The translations under genes were made by a program, and so were the position numbers. Under the pieces are notes generated by a model. It saw only the letters and a program-made list of their open reading frames with translations. It ran no database searches and was not told the DNA's origin. Shown here in pieces: positions 41,330 to 53,530 of a DNA stretch of 64,000 nucleotides (positions are counted from its first letter, which is position 1; each line of letters starts with the position of its first letter). Origin of the DNA: Symbiodinium natans (taxonomy: Eukaryota; Sar; Dinophyceae; Suessiales; Symbiodiniaceae); the NCBI GenBank assembly GCA_905221605.1, contig CAJNDS010001225.1, positions 1 to 64,000 on the forward strand. Reading direction: 5' to 3'.

Positions 41330-42780
41330 CTGCTGGTTTGAAGGGGCGCGGAACAGGGCACGGGCCACGGAGTCATGGTTGGCGGCCCTTGGGTGTAGTC
41401 CGTGCACGCTGAGCTCACTCGAAGAGGGGTGGGCTCGGCCTTCCCCCTAAACAGGGTTTATAGGGTTTAGGGTTTAGGCTTCGCCCCCAAGGCAGTTATG
41501 TCGACGAAGCGCTCAGGGAAGGCCAAACACTTGGAGGGAGTTCCGGGTAATCCCACTGGCTTCAGTCTCTAGCAGAAGAAGGTTAGAACTGTTGGGTTTG
41601 GGGGGGGTGCAATTCAAGGGGTACCTGACTTATCAAGGCCCCTAAGCCCCACACGAGAAACCCTATACTCAGCCACGAAGATGCTCGGCAGGGTATCAGG
41701 GCTTGGTCAGGCTTCATCCGAGTCCGAACTGGCCCAAGTACCTTTTAAGAGAGTTTTTGGGCCCCCAAGTGCTTGCTGTTTCGGGGTCTTGGTTGCTTAG
41801 GATACCTTTGGGATAGGGAGCCTAGCTAGCTCTCAACAAGTTGCTGTGACCAGGAGAGCTGTGAAAAACGAACGGGTAGCTCTCACCACGTAGGATGTGG
41901 TTGCGGGTGGCCTTAAGTTGCAAGGGCAGGGACTTCACGGCAGCGGGTGGAGAGAAACAAGGCCTCCTTGCGAAATTCTCAGCTTGAACAGGAACATGGG
42001 AGGGACCCTCCCTAGAGGACCCAAACCTCACCAAGCTCATATCACTACTCCAAGAGGGGCGAGCAAGGTGCCTCAGATGCATCTGCGAAGGCTCTTGAGC
42101 ACGGTTCAGGCCTGCCCCCTTCAACCTGAACCCCTTGAGATTATTGACATGCACCCCTCCAAAGCCCCCAAGATCTCAGGACAAATAGACCCCTCGAAAG
42201 CCCAATCCCCAAATGCCCCCGAAGCCCAAATGCTCTCATGACGCCCAGCTCGAGGGATATTGGGGGGGGGGGGCTGAGAGTGGGGCGTCTTGCTGACAGC
42301 AGCTCCTGGACCTATACGCTGCGTGGGCAACGGAGCTTCTTACGACTCCGGAGGGCTTCAAGGGCTCTGCGGCTGGACGGCTGCAACTGTGGGTGGAACT
42401 TCCCTTTGCAGGTATCACATGGTGGGGTCGCCCCACCCTGCAAGCATGGGTAGAAGGACTGCTAGCGAGTTTGGCAGGAGGGATCAGGGCATCCTGAGGA
42501 AGCAAAACAAGCCCCCCGGAGATGCTCCCTTGAGGGAAGAATTGTCTGAAGGGGGGGGACAAGCAAGTGGCTCAGGGATGCCATTCAACAGGATCGCGCT
42601 GCTGCAGGAGAGAACAGCTAGTCTCAAAAACGGCTAGTTTCCAAAATCAGCGCAACATTAAGCTCAGACTCAAAGGTTTCCTGCCTTCTCTCCTGGGCAA
42701 ACTTGAAGGGCCCATTTTGGGCGGGCCTTCGGGGTGCTAGTCTAGTGCCTCATCGCACGCAGAGAGGCTGTGAGGCGCTT
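41330..42780. other. Array-poor stretch, no assigned gene
   Basis: Several overlapping frames on both strands (41822-42637); none is family-like. Poly(G) run at 42259-42271. Confidence 0.35.
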
Positions 42781-42784
42781 TCAC

Positions 42785-42870
42785 CCTAAACCCTAAACCC
42801 TAAACCCTAAACCCTAAACCCTAAACCCTAAACCCTAAACCCTAAACCCTAAACCCTAAACCCTAAACCC
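42785..42870 (-). repeat. (CCCTAAA)12 array
   Basis: Perfect array ending CCCTACAGG. Confidence 0.95.
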
Positions 42871-43159
42871 TACAGGGCAGCAGGCACTCTGCGGGTTTAG
42901 CAAAGGCCTGTGGGCGTGCAAGATGTTGGGCGGGTCTTGACGGAATTCCCTTGCACCAAGCCCATGAATGGCTCGGGCTTTAGGGGTGTTATACCGCAAA
43001 AGCCCCAGAGGGCTATACATCGTTGGGGAGTTAGGGCCTCCGCGGAAGGCATTGAGCCTTTAAGCCCTGCCCAGGGGGCCATTTTTTGGGATGAAAGGCA
43101 GGAGCCTCAAGATTCACAACCCGACATTTCAAACCCTAAACCCTAAAAGCCCTAAACCC

Positions 43160-43340
43160 TAGCAGTTTTTGGCAGGGCGGGGGCTTCCGGGATCGAGGAT
43201 GCTTCCGATTTCTTTACTACACGGACCTTGCCCCAGGGCTCTGTAGTAGTAGGAGCGGCAGATGCAGGCCAACCAGGAATCTGCGAGATGGGGGCATGAT
43301 GCTTCGAAGCATCAGGGGGCTCAGGCTTTTTTGGACTCCC
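43160..43340 (-). CDS. Exon-like proline-rich segment, unknown
   Basis: Minus frame PEPPDASKHHAPISQIPGWP and further to TTTEPWGKVRVVKKSEASS then a stop. Low-complexity but with normal codon use; tentative. Confidence 0.3.
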
Positions 43341-43907
43341 CCCCAAACTTTAAACCCTAGACCCGGGGTTTAAGGTTTAGGGTTTACTACACCCTAAACC
43401 CTAAACCCTCAACCCTAAACCCTAAACCCGGCTTGGTGCTTTGGGGCCTCAAGCCGTTGTTTGGGGGAAAAATCTTGAGAGGGCTCAACCCCCCTCAGCC
43501 GTGATCCCTACCTGTTGCTTGGGTTTTGAGGGTTTAGGGGTTTGGTCCCTGTAGGGGAACTTTCTTATGGGTCAGAGGGGACCTCTGCAGGTGTCTTTGC
43601 GTCAGGCGGTGGCCAGGTGAAGGGCGATAGGCGACCATACAGCTGAGCAAATCGCAGGAGGAATGGGTGGTGTGCAAGGCCTCTTTCTTACTTGCAAACT
43701 TAGGGTCTAGGGTTTAGGGTCTATAGGGTTTAGGGTTTCGGAAACTGAGGGTCTAGGGTTTCGGAGAGCAGTAGCCGTCTCAGTGGTCGGCACCATGGCG
43801 GTCTCAAAGCGACTGGAGGGTTTTTTGCCAGCTCGGCGAAGCAGCCGGAGGCCAACCCCAGGCTCACTCGTTGCTTCTCAGGGTGTAGGGCTGAGGGTTT
43901 GTTTTTT

Positions 43908-43975
43908 AGGGTTTAGGGTTTAGGGTTTAGGGTTTAGGGTTTAGGGTTTAGGGTTTAGGGTTTAGGGTTTAGGGC
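43908..43975 (+). repeat. (TTTAGGG)n array
   Basis: About nine units. Confidence 0.95.
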
Positions 43976-44034
43976 TTGCGATTCAAGCATGGAACCGCTG
44001 TGGTTGAGGAGGGTCTGGGGTTGAGGGTTTAGGG

Positions 44035-44215
44035 GGCTTAGGATGCGGATTCGGGATGTCAACTCGTTGAAAACCTGCTGCTTCACCTCCAGGGCGCCGT
44101 GACGAGCTTCCCCGATAATGTTGCCTCTGAACTGCTGGACCTGGGTTTTCTCGCCCCTGTCGCTAAGGGAGTTCTGTGTCACAAATGCCCTTGGAAGACA
44201 GCAATCGTCCTCACC
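44035..44215 (-). CDS. Exon-like segment, unknown
   Basis: Minus frame GEARHGALEVKQQVFNELTS is protein-like, inside a 320-codon frame (44917-43955) whose other parts are poly-Gly and telomeric read-through. Only this part looks coding. Confidence 0.35.
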
Positions 44216-45049
44216 TCCCCTTCCCCTTCCCCCCCCCCCCCCCCCCCCCCCCTCAGAGGACAGCGAGGCAAAGGAGAGTGGACATGCTCGGCCAAGACTG
44301 GCCCGATCCAACACGAGATACTCCCGTCTTCTTCCCTTGGCTCTCCGTGGCTTTGTTTGGAGCGGCTTTGAAGGTTTGGGGCTGATGGTGCTTTGTTCAC
44401 AGGTGGTGAAAGGGCGGTGTAGGCTAGTCGCCTTGCCTTCGATGCGATGAAGAAGCACAACTCCTAGGCTCGCTTCTTGAAGGGTCATCCGAGATTTGCT
44501 TAGGGCCTGTAAGACTTGGGGCTGGCATTTCCCACACATCATACCCTGAACCCTGCACACCCGGTGGGCACCCAGGTCGACGACCCCGCACCACAGGTCA
44601 TGGAATGCCTTGCAAAGGGAGGAAGGCGACACGCGCCCAGTCCTTCTCTGGGCCCCTGGGGGTTTCTTGGCGGGGGTGAGAGGGCTCCGGTGCGCCCTAC
44701 CCACGACCGCCGCAGAACGTGGCGTTCTTCTTGCTTTCGGGTTCAGGTGGCTTTGGGGTTCGCATGGCTTCTTGGGCTTTAGCGTTATGTAAGGGCTGTG
44801 AATCAGGGGTAGGGATGTCAGTGAACGGCAGAACAACTTGGGGAGGCGAAGAACGACTCGCCAGGGAGCTCGCTGCCGCGGAATAATTTCGACCCAAGGA
44901 CTGACATTCTCAGACACCCTGTTCTTCCGGGGCTTTGTGGTCTAGGCAACCCTATCAGTCATGTAAATCTCACAGATCCGATAAGCCTCAAACAAAGACC
45001 CTGAACCCTAAACCCGACATGCTCAACCTCAAGACCTGGGCCCTAAAAA

Positions 45050-45880
45050 ACATCCGTTCGGCCGTCTTCGTAGCCGGCGATGTCGTGAAGCTCTTGTAAG
45101 ACCCGTCCCCGTGCTAGGCACCACCATGAGCGCGTACGAAAGGTTGGGGCTTCTGTAGAGCCGGACGAGGACTTGGGGTTTACAAGATTAATGGGGCTCT
45201 CGAGGTTCCACACAAGAAGTCGTTTAGGGGTTTAGGGTTTAGGGCTTAAGCGAGTTCAGGGTACTGGCCTTCGTGGCGGCTGGCGCGAAGGCGCCACTGA
45301 GGGTGCTTCTTTGAGCACACAGGATGCATGCTTTCCCCACCAGGGGCCCGAAATCCCTCCAGACGCTCAAATCCCCGAAGCCCTGGCTCTTCATGGCTCG
45401 AGCCAAGCAGAAGTTGGTGGCTTCAGGGACTACCTGTCCAACACCAGGACCTCTTGAAATGTCGTGAAAGTCACATCTCCAAGCCGGCCATCAGCGCAGG
45501 AAGCCTAAGATAACCCGGCCTCTCGAAGTTAGCCGCGTTAGCCACGCAGGGCGCGAGCCTCAAACCTGGACCCCAGGCATCAAGATGGAGCTTGCTGCTT
45601 GCCTTTTGAGAGACCGATGCGAACTCCATCAGCTTGTTCGGGTTCATGCAAAGCCGAGCGGAAGCTGAGTTCACAAATGCCAGCCAGTTTGGGAGGACAG
45701 CTGAGATCTGGAGATGGATCCCTCTGCACGCGCTGCGCCCAGAAGGTTCCCTAGAAAGGAGGCCTATAATCCACGTGGGCTCAGCCTTCGCGCAGAAGTC
45801 TGCGGACAACCCCGGCCAGGTTTATACGCGCAGCCCTCCACCGGCAGCCTGCACCTTCTGCACATGAGGTCGAGCTTTAA
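45050..45880. repeat. Diverged dispersed duplication, copy 2
   Basis: Matches 40130-41000. Minus frame 45809-45471 reads PNWLAFVNSASARLCMNPNK, and a related NWMSFMSVLASARQLLE frame lies at about 48050-48170. Confidence 0.6.
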
Positions 45881-46239
45881 AGGCAAATTGGGACCCTGTT
45901 GGAAATTCTTCGGGGCAGACTGGACGCACCTCTACACATGTACGGACTGCCCATGGCAAGGATGGCAGGAGGAAAGGCAGAGAAGGGGTCATAGGGTCAT
46001 TAGGGTCTGTGGGAGCTGAGGCTCAATCCTCCAAGAAGCTGCCCTTGGGCAGACGTCGACTCTAAGGTCTCCAAGAATGGCAACTCCTCTCTCTCAGCCA
46101 ACACAGGCCCCCCAAGGTGCAGGCGGCCATATAAGTAGGGTTTTATAATATGGACCCGAGGTTTAGTCTGCCTTATAGGGTTTCATATTCTAAGCTTCTA
46201 GGGAGCCAGATGAGGAGCTGGAAGGTGGTGAAGTTTTCA

Positions 46240-46330
46240 TCAGAGCCCGGACGCACCTCCCGATGTTGGGCGGGGACAAGCTCTGGGCCTTGCCCGCAAG
46301 AGGCGATGGGGCGGCGAGGACGCAGACCCT
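46240..46330 (-). CDS. Exon-like segment, unknown
   Basis: Minus frame VCVLAAPSPLAGKAQSLSPP with an AG|G acceptor. Weak. Confidence 0.25.
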
Positions 46331-47934
46331 AAACCGCCCCCCCTAGGCCCTGAGCCCTAAAAGCCCTAAACTCCCAAAGTCGGTGGTGGTTTCGTGGCAC
46401 AGAAAGTCTACCAAAGAGCCAGAGAACCTGTGCTGTCGCGCACGGGTCAGCTTTTGCCGCGGCGGCTGACCTTTCAGAGAATCGGCTGCAAGGACAACTC
46501 TGCGGATGTAAGTGGGCTCAGGTGGTGCAGGGCTTACGGCCGTTTTTGAGGGTTTAGGGTTTAGGGTTTAGGGGTTTGGGGTTTAGGGTTTAGGGTCTAG
46601 GGTTTAGGGCAACATGTGCAGGCCCATGGCAGCCCTGCTGCCCTGGCCTCTCTCCTGACCTGCGCTGAAGCTAAGACACAAGGAGCCTAAGGCCACCAGA
46701 AACTCCTTTCATTGCAGGCCTTCTAAGCCAGGAACCCTTTGGCGACAATTCTCCGGCTCTCAAACCTCAGACCAGCGAAATGTCTGATTCTTGAGCTCTC
46801 AAGTCGCAGGGCCCCTGTGCAGGACGTCTCCAAGATCAGGGCGAACGCATGGACAACGCAAAGGTTTCTAGGGCTCAGGGGGCCTGAGGGTGTAGGTTTA
46901 GAGTTTAGAGGGTTCTGGGCTTCTAGGGCTTAGGGTTTAATAGTCTGTGTATGTGCCCTGCCTCATGTCTCGCCAGTGGTGTGCAGCCTCAACCTCCACA
47001 ACACTTGGACTCGCCAAAGCGTGGCCGAGACCATCCCCTGGCATCCGATCTACTTTCCCCAAATTCTGCCTTAGCTACATATGACCTTAAAAGGGGCCTT
47101 ATTCTACTCATTTTCCCGACGCAGGGGGTTGAGGTTCATGTTGGGGAGTGCTTATAGCAGAGGACTCCTGTATCTTGATTCTTAGCGAAACTCTGCCAGC
47201 AGCCTCTGCGCAGTGAGAGGCTCCCTTAAGGGCCAAGTGCGCGGCCGGCCCCAAAGATCAGCAGACCTTCTGGGGCCTCCAGGGCACAAGAAACCCAAAG
47301 GAGCCAGACTTCAGCCCTGGTTTAGGGTTTAGGGTTTAGGGTTTAGGGTTTAGGGTTTAGGGTTTAGGGACCTTGCTGGCTGAAAAGCAAGGTCATGCAA
47401 AGTCCACGCGGACGCCTGCTGAAGGCAGATTGTCAGGGGGAGTGTGCCGGGCTCATTGGGTTCGAAGCCCTCCTGGACTTGGTCGCCCTTGCTGTTTGGG
47501 TCTGGTCAGACACACCGCAGCATGCAAAGTGCTATGTGAGGAGCAGGCATGCGGATGAGGGCTTTAATCTTGGGGATGGGGGTCTATTGTGGGTCTATAT
47601 GTTTCCAGGGTGGCTAGTGCGCCCAGGTGTGCTGGCAAATGTGCGGGGCCCTTAGGCCTTAGGCGAGACTTTGCAGCGACCGTCAGCTGTAAGAGAAGGG
47701 CAGCCCCACTGAAGCCATCCGGCATCGAAAGCCCAAGGAGCTCACTCGTTGCTGCAGGCAATCCAGGCAGGAGCCGGCTACACGAGCTTCCGCTGCTGCC
47801 TCCCTCTTAACCCGCTTGTCTTCCAGTGACTGCCGTGTTGCTCCTCAAAGGCTCAGGGAAGCCACTGTGCCAGTTACATCCCCAGAAAACGCCCTAAAAC
47901 ATCGCCCTGGGCCCTGAAACCCATGGGGGCCTTG

Positions 47935-48000
47935 ATCACGAAGTTGTCGTAGCCCAGGGCTTTCGGAATGGCAAGCGTGGCGAGGTGGCATACCCCAAAC
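47935..48000 (-). CDS. Exon-like segment, unknown
   Basis: Minus frame HLATLAIPKALGYDNFVIK ends AAG|GCCCCC (GC donor) and uses mostly G/C third positions, typical of the proven exons. Family not recognised. Confidence 0.45.
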
Positions 48001-48049
48001 CCTCTAAACTCTAAACCGTGAGGTTTAGAGTTTAGAGTTTGGTAGTGCG

Positions 48050-48175
48050 GCCCCAGGGGATGGGGGGCTCTAGCAACTGCCGAGCAGAAGCAAGCACGCT
48101 CATGAATGACATCCAGTTTGCCTTGGTCCTCTCTAGGATGATTTGCTGGGCTTCAGGCACTAGACCCTTAAGAGT
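48050..48175 (-). CDS. Third relative of the 40/45-kb duplicated unit
   Basis: Minus frame QIILERTKANWMSFMSVLAS resembles the frame at 45.7 kb. Confidence 0.4.
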
Positions 48176-48218
48176 AACCTAGGCATTTCAAAGGGCACTA
48201 AGGGCACCCCTTCTTGGT

Positions 48219-48719
48219 TTAAAGGGGGCTATATGAGGGAACCCAAGAACACCAAGCCTCAACCGCTCGGAACTTTCCAGCGGAGACTTCGGCTGAACAC
48301 CCAGCCTTAGGACTACTCGAATGACGAGCAAGGCGCAGGCAACGTGAATGGGATGGAATCATCTCTAAACCCCAAACCCTCTGCTGCCGCTGCACATGTT
48401 CCCGTTGAAGAAAGAGGCGGAAGAGCTCCAGCACAGTCTCCTTCGAAAGGCGTTTGCATGAGATGAAGGCCAGTTCGAAGATAGGATCCGTTTTCAGAAT
48501 GAGTGTCCTTTCTTTCTTGGGGATTTGGGGATGGAGGTCCCGGTTGTAACCACGGCCTTGTGTTTGGTGAGTGCCCGGCGTTGGCCACCAGAAAGAGGCC
48601 GCGCACCGCATCTTTATGATGCCTGAGCACCTTTCATGTCCACAGTTGCAAGTGCCACAGCTCACGCAGCGGGAGCATGCGCGCGCAGCAAGAACCCTCA
48701 CACCATGGCTGTCAAGCAC
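48219..48719 (-). CDS. Open frame of 166 codons, hypothetical
   Basis: Contains FELAFISCKRLSKETVLELF and RLFLQREHVQRQQRVWG, which look coding, but also stretches that look like intron. No family recognised; may be one or two exons. Confidence 0.35.
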   Translation of the reverse strand: MLDSHGVRVLAARACSRCVSCGTCNCGHERCSGIIKMRCAASFWWPTPGTHQTQGRGYNRDLHPQIPKKERTLILKTDPIFELAFISCKRLSKETVLELFRLFLQREHVQRQQRVWGLEMIPSHSRCLRLARHSSSPKAGCSAEVSAGKFRAVEAWCSWVPSYSPL

Positions 48720-49045
48720 TCATCTCTTCCAAGGAGATGCATACACGCTGAGAAGCTCGTCGCTGGGAAGCTCGACACCCCCAACCGGCGGCATCTATGG
48801 CAATGGCTCGCCATCGCATCCTACAAGCCCTAACCCTAAACTCTGAACCCTAAACCCTAAACCCTGATTGCTTCTAAACCCTGAACCCGTAATCGATCTG
48901 GAGCCATGACAAAGGACTGCTGCTCAGAGCACAAGAAGTGCCGCCTTCATGTGGCACACCATACAACAATTAGGGCACCGGAAGTCTCCAGGCGATGCGC
49001 AACCCATGTGCTGGCTTGTCACGCGGTGCCTATAGGTTCTCCCCT

Positions 49046-50095
49046 TCAAGCTGACATCCAGACGGAGTTCCAGGAGGTTGCGTGCAGGGCGGGTTTTAGC
49101 ACGTTTTTCTGACATCCAGAGAATCGAACAACACAGACAGGTACATCCACTTCGACGCTTGGAACGCGGAGCAAGTGCGTGTTCTGTCTATCCGGCTGCT
49201 GGCAAGGACAGGCCCTGACCCGAGTGCTGAAGAGACGCGCACCTCTTTGCAGGAAGGCCGGCGGTGGATGGGCCGGCAGGGATTCCGACAAGACTGAAAG
49301 AAGCCATGTGCTTGCAGATGATGCCAAAAGTCCTAGGGTGCTCATGGAACTTGGTTGAAGGTACTTCTGCCGCACCAGGCCCACGTCGTCACATGTTAGG
49401 TGAATGATCCTCAGTCGACGCCTTGCGTGCAGCAACTGCGGCTATCAGACTGCCGAAGGGCACACCTCCCAGCTATGAACGCTCACTGCTCAAAGCCTTA
49501 TCTAAACTGTGTACCCTTTTCGGGTACCCTAGCAAGAAGGCTCGGAAGGCTCCGTGCTATGATAGGAACCCCAACAGACACCTTGATTCAGAGAAATCCC
49601 CTTAGAGAGTTCTTAAGTATCTTTGGCCGGCATCTAAGTTAGCCAACAGCAACACCTGCCATAAGATCACAGTGGCAGCAATCAGCCGAGAAGAGCCCTG
49701 CCGCCAGGGAACACAACGACCTAATGACCAGGCGCATTCAAGAACAGTCTTTCTCGGGGTCGAGTCGGCTTTGGACCAAGGTTCAGGCGCGCCTGCCAGC
49801 TGAAGAGGTCAAGCAACTTGGGATTTAGGAACTCTAAGGCAACTCCGTGCAGAGAAGCCTTTGGCGCTTCCTGCTGCAGGCACCAGAACTGGCAAGGAGG
49901 TGAAGGGGGCACGACCGATGAGTAGGAGCCACCATCCGCCAAAAGCACGTGAGCATCACATGCCACATGCCTTTAGTGGGCACGTCGCAGCTGTGGCATA
50001 AAGATTCCCTGGAACTCATGACGCCTTGCAGCCCCGAAGGCAATCCGTACCATGGCAAGATAGCTGCATCAAACAGCCTCTGGTGGCTCCGCACA
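49046..50095. other. Array-free stretch with degenerate minus-strand frames
   Basis: Frames 49435-49046 and 50094-49721 look like pieces of coding sequence broken by shifts. Gene not identified. Confidence 0.35.
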
Positions 50096-50359
50096 CTAAA
50101 CCTTCAACCCTAAACTCCCTACACCCCTAAAACCCTGAACCCCGAATCCTCGCATCTTGAAGCCCGCATCTGAAGTCTGCGAGGGAATCATAGTCGGGGT
50201 ATCCAGAACCTCAAGCCTTTCGGCGACGATGACCCTCCTCCTGGGCTTTGCCAACGAAGACCTCCCGCCAAGGAGCATCAATCTGCCTTCTTGTCGCACA
50301 ACCGAAGCCCTAAACCCTAAACCCTAAACCCTAAAGCCCAAACCCTCAACCCTTAAACC

Positions 50360-50490
50360 CTATGAAGCCACAAAGATGACCGCTTGGCCGGATGCTCAGC
50401 CCAGCGAGATTTTCGGATCGCAGAATGTCGAGAGACGGTTCAGGGACAAGATTCGCAAGGTGCGGATCCTCAAAGCCCAAACCCAGCAGG
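50360..50490 (+). CDS. Exon-like segment, strand uncertain
   Basis: Plus frame MTAWPDAQPSEIFGSQNVER then FRDKIRKVRILKAQTQQ ends CAG|GTG and has G/C-rich third positions. The minus frame is also open. Confidence 0.4.
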
Positions 50491-50803
50491 TGTTTAAATA
50501 GGGCTTAAGGTTTAGGGTTTAGGGTTTAGGGTTAGGGTTTGGGGCTTGAGTGTTGTGCTCAAGAGCTTGCACAAACCCTTGCGAACGCCCGATTTCGGGC
50601 CTTGGCGATTGCAGGACTCCCCTGCCTGTGCCGTACACAGGGTGGGGGATGTTCAGGGTGTTCAGGTGCTAGGAGCTTTCTGTCCTCTAAAATGACCCAG
50701 CTTCCCATGAGCTCATTTTTGAAAGCGCCACAAAAATGCGCAGTGAGCAAAATCTGCTCAAGCCTTTGTGTGCTACCGGTCTCCTAAACCCAAAACCCTA
50801 AGC

Positions 50804-50884
50804 CCCCACTGAGATCGTGGTTGATGATATTCACAGTGAGTTTCTGGCCCAGGATGTCGGTGTCCTGGCCCCCAGCGCATTCAC
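50804..50884 (-). CDS. Exon-like segment, unknown
   Basis: Minus: GTCAG|GT, frame ECAGGQDTDILGQKLTVNII then NHDLSG, ending G|GCTTAGGG (GC donor beside a repeat). The plus frame (VVDDIHSEFLAQDVGVLAPS) is also open. Confidence 0.4.
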
Positions 50885-51104
50885 CTGACGAGAAGTCAGG
50901 GATCAGGGTCGGCTCTATAAACTCTGGACTCTACACCCTATAGACCTAAACCACTGTCCTCTGAGCCCCCAAAAACCCTAACCCCTAAAACCCTAAACCC
51001 TCAACCCTAAACCCCATGTAAAGGCCCAAGCATAGCGGGCATATTCGGCACGTATTGTTTGGGGGAGCATCTGCAAGGTTTGGGTCGGGAGGTCCCTTAG
51101 GTCT

Positions 51105-51172
51105 AGGGTTTAGGGTTTAGGGTTTAGGGTTTAGGGTTTAGGGTTTAGGGTTTAGGGTTTAGGGTTTAGGGT
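51105..51172 (+). repeat. (TTTAGGG)9 array
   Basis: Perfect heptamers. Confidence 0.95.
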
Positions 51173-51577
51173 TGGCAACCACCCAAAAAACTACAAGGGT
51201 TTAGGGTTCAGGGTTGAGGGAGATACCCTAAGGGCCGAAGACCCTATCATAGAAGGCGTTTGATCTGTTTTGGTGGAGACCTGCTTACTTTGGATCTTGG
51301 CCCCTGAGGTTTGTGGCACTTCAACCCTAAACCCTAAACCCTAAACCCTAAACCCTAAACCCCCACGAAAGTGCTAAAAAAAGGGCCGGTGAGTTCAAGG
51401 ACTGACCTGGATCCTGCAGAACGCGATTCTCGGGGGGGTTCATGGCCCAAGTTCCCCCTTAAGGTTTAGGGTTTAGGGTTTAGGGTTTAGGGTTTAGGGT
51501 CCGCCGACCCTGGCGGCGTGTTGGATGGGTTTGAGGAGGTGAAAACCTCCCTCTTTCCCTCCTTACCCCCCAAAACG

Positions 51578-51838
51578 CGGGGGGGGGGGGGGGGGGGGGG
51601 GGGGGGTCGGTGCACAATTTTTTCGTGGAGGACCGCACCACCCGCCCTCAGCAAAATCATTCCGACCCCCCCCCCTACCCCCCCCCCCTACCCCCCCCCC
51701 CCGCTGCCCCCCCCCCCCCGGCTACCCCCCCCCTGCCCCCCCCCCCCTCCCCTCCCCCCTCCCCCCCCTCTGTCTTTTCTTTCGGGCTGCCTTCTGGGCT
51801 GTTTGGGTCCTGGTGCCACCCCCCCCCCCCCCCCCAAA
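51578..51838. repeat. Poly(G) run followed by poly(C)-rich tract
   Basis: 28 Gs at about 51579-51606, then C-rich sequence to 51836. Potential G-quadruplex or hairpin. Frames through it are proline- or glycine-rich artefacts. Confidence 0.9.
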
Positions 51839-51968
51839 GTTTCACGGAACTCTGCCGAGCAGGCTGACCTTTCAGCGAGCAGGCTGACCTTTCAACTATG
51901 CTCCAGCGGGGTCGGCGGCTTGAGCCGGAGGCTCTTAAATTTAGGGTTTAGGGTTTAGGGATTCGGTG

Positions 51969-52066
51969 GACGTTACCCCTGATACTAGCAGTCCTTAAAA
52001 GCGATGATAGTACCCCTTCCAGTATAATCCTACTGAGGACTGTTAGTACAAGGGGGAACATCCCAA
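51969..52066. mobile_element. MITE-like element, family A
   Basis: GTTACCCCTGATACTAGCAG at the left and ACAAGGGGGAACATCCCAA at the right. Confidence 0.85.
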
Positions 52067-52158
52067 ACCCCATGTCTGACTGCACTTCTCTCCTCCTTGT
52101 CATATTGCAAATCCGTGGATTTACTTGCCATACACATTAGGTGTAGTATGTATATGTC

Positions 52159-52189
<31 letters not shown>

Positions 52190-52205
52190 TGTATCATATA
52201 TTTAT
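52159..52205. repeat. (AT)n microsatellite
   Basis: Alternating AT of about 30 bp with flanking ATATGT units. Confidence 0.95.
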
Positions 52206-52261
52206 ATAAAAATCTGAAGTGTGTATAATCATAACACGTCAAGAGACTCTTCGCCCTACAG

Positions 52262-52980
52262 TTGCCCGCCCGGCCTCACAGCGCTGCAAAGGGGACCACC
52301 GCACCGCGCGAATGCAAGTCGGGCGAGAAACTCGCCCGACATCGTGAGGGCGGAGGCGGGTTAGGGATTATAGGGTACAGTGAAACTGTTAATTGGCATT
52401 GTCAGGCTCTTCTTGCTGCACATAAGTCCAGAAGATCTAAGGAGCGGAAACAAGCTCGCAGATTGCTTCCGATTTGCCTCATCGCCGGATACCCAAGTTG
52501 GCGCTTGGGCTTGTGGAAGTCAACCCGGATCTTGAATCGACCTGCTTTCTGGGCAGGGTGGGCTGGTGGACGGTGATGGGGCACCGAGCTGCGTGAACCT
52601 TGACAGCATTTGCGGCCGCACTTCACCAGGGCCGCCTCGCTATTTCACCAGGGCGACCTCGCTGGGAGGGGGTACCTCGCAATTTCGTCAGTGACCTCGC
52701 TGGATCTACTCTCAGCCTTGCGTGTGCTCTCTGTACCAGACCCCGGGATGGTCCTTTCAAGTTCGCATCAGGGCCATCGGATGATGCGCAATAGGTGGCT
52801 TGGGCACAAGCTTCGTGAAGCTCAGCCATTTGTAAGGTTTAACAAGACTGTGCAGGCGAAGGCCACAGTGCCACAGATCTCCGCTCTTTGGAAGGACCCC
52901 TGAGTGTTGACGTCAAAGCCCTCGGTTCCTTTCTAGTGCCCACAGGTTAGGACCAGAGGCCCAGTATGTCGGGCCTGGAG
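52262..52980. other. Array-free stretch, no assigned gene
   Basis: Plus frame 52262-52576 and minus frame 52626-52402 are both open. A short tandem repeat TTCACCAGGGC..CCTCGCT lies at 52620-52670. Confidence 0.35.
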
Positions 52981-52983
52981 TGC

Positions 52984-53110
52984 CTTAGTAGCCCAGTAAC
53001 CATCTCATATTAAGGGCGCCCTTCTTTGGGTTGGTTTCTTTTGCAAGGGAACCAGAACCCCAAAAGAAAAAAAAAAAAAGGAACAAGGGTACCACTCCGG
53101 GCTACCGAGG
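52984..53110. mobile_element. MITE-like element, family D
   Basis: TAGTAGCCCAGTAACC at the left and GGGTACCACTCCGGGCTACC at the right, diverged TIRs; interior GGGAACCAGAACCCC and an A run. Confidence 0.75.
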
Positions 53111-53273
53111 TGCCAAATGCCGACTTCCGGCCTGTCGGGCCTGGCTTTGGCCGGCGTCACCAGGAGTCGACATGACCCGCACTGCAGTTGGCGTTGCCTT
53201 ACTTCTCCAACAACGGGGCAAGAACATGTGGTACAGTTTCTACTTCGCAAAAATTACAACTAAGTACCATGCA

Positions 53274-53366
53274 CCCCTAAACCCCTAAACCCCTAAACCC
53301 CTAAACCCCTAAACCCCTAAACCCCTAAACCCCTAAACCCCTAAACCCCTAAACCCCTAAACCCCA
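53274..53366 (-). repeat. (CCCCTAAA)n octamer array
   Basis: About eleven perfect octamers, distinct from the heptamer arrays. Confidence 0.95.
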
Positions 53367-53384
53367 AACCCTAAATACAACAAG

Positions 53385-53530
53385 ATTGATGTTCGTTAAA
53401 GTTGACCATTCTCGGTAGGTAAGTTGCAGGATGTGCTGCACCAGACTGGGGTGTCTGTAGAAGCACCTCGGACGCACGAGGTGAAAGCACGCGAATCGTG
53501 CAGCAAACCTTTGCTCAAGGTCTACAGGGT
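53385..53530 (-). CDS. Exon-like segment, unknown
   Basis: Minus frame LEQRFAARFACFHLVRPRCF then YRHPSLVQHILQLTYREW; protein-like, no family recognised. Confidence 0.35.

Noticed and set aside
41822-42637. Several 70-115-codon frames on both strands
   Set aside because: Mutually overlapping, no family features or good splice context; likely chance in GC-rich DNA.
43955-44917. 320-codon minus-strand frame as one protein
   Set aside because: It runs through a poly(C) tract (poly-Gly) and ends in translated CCCTAAA (LNPKP). Only a short internal part looks coding.
51518-51958. Proline-rich plus-strand protein
   Set aside because: Encoded by a poly(C) tract; no conserved segment.
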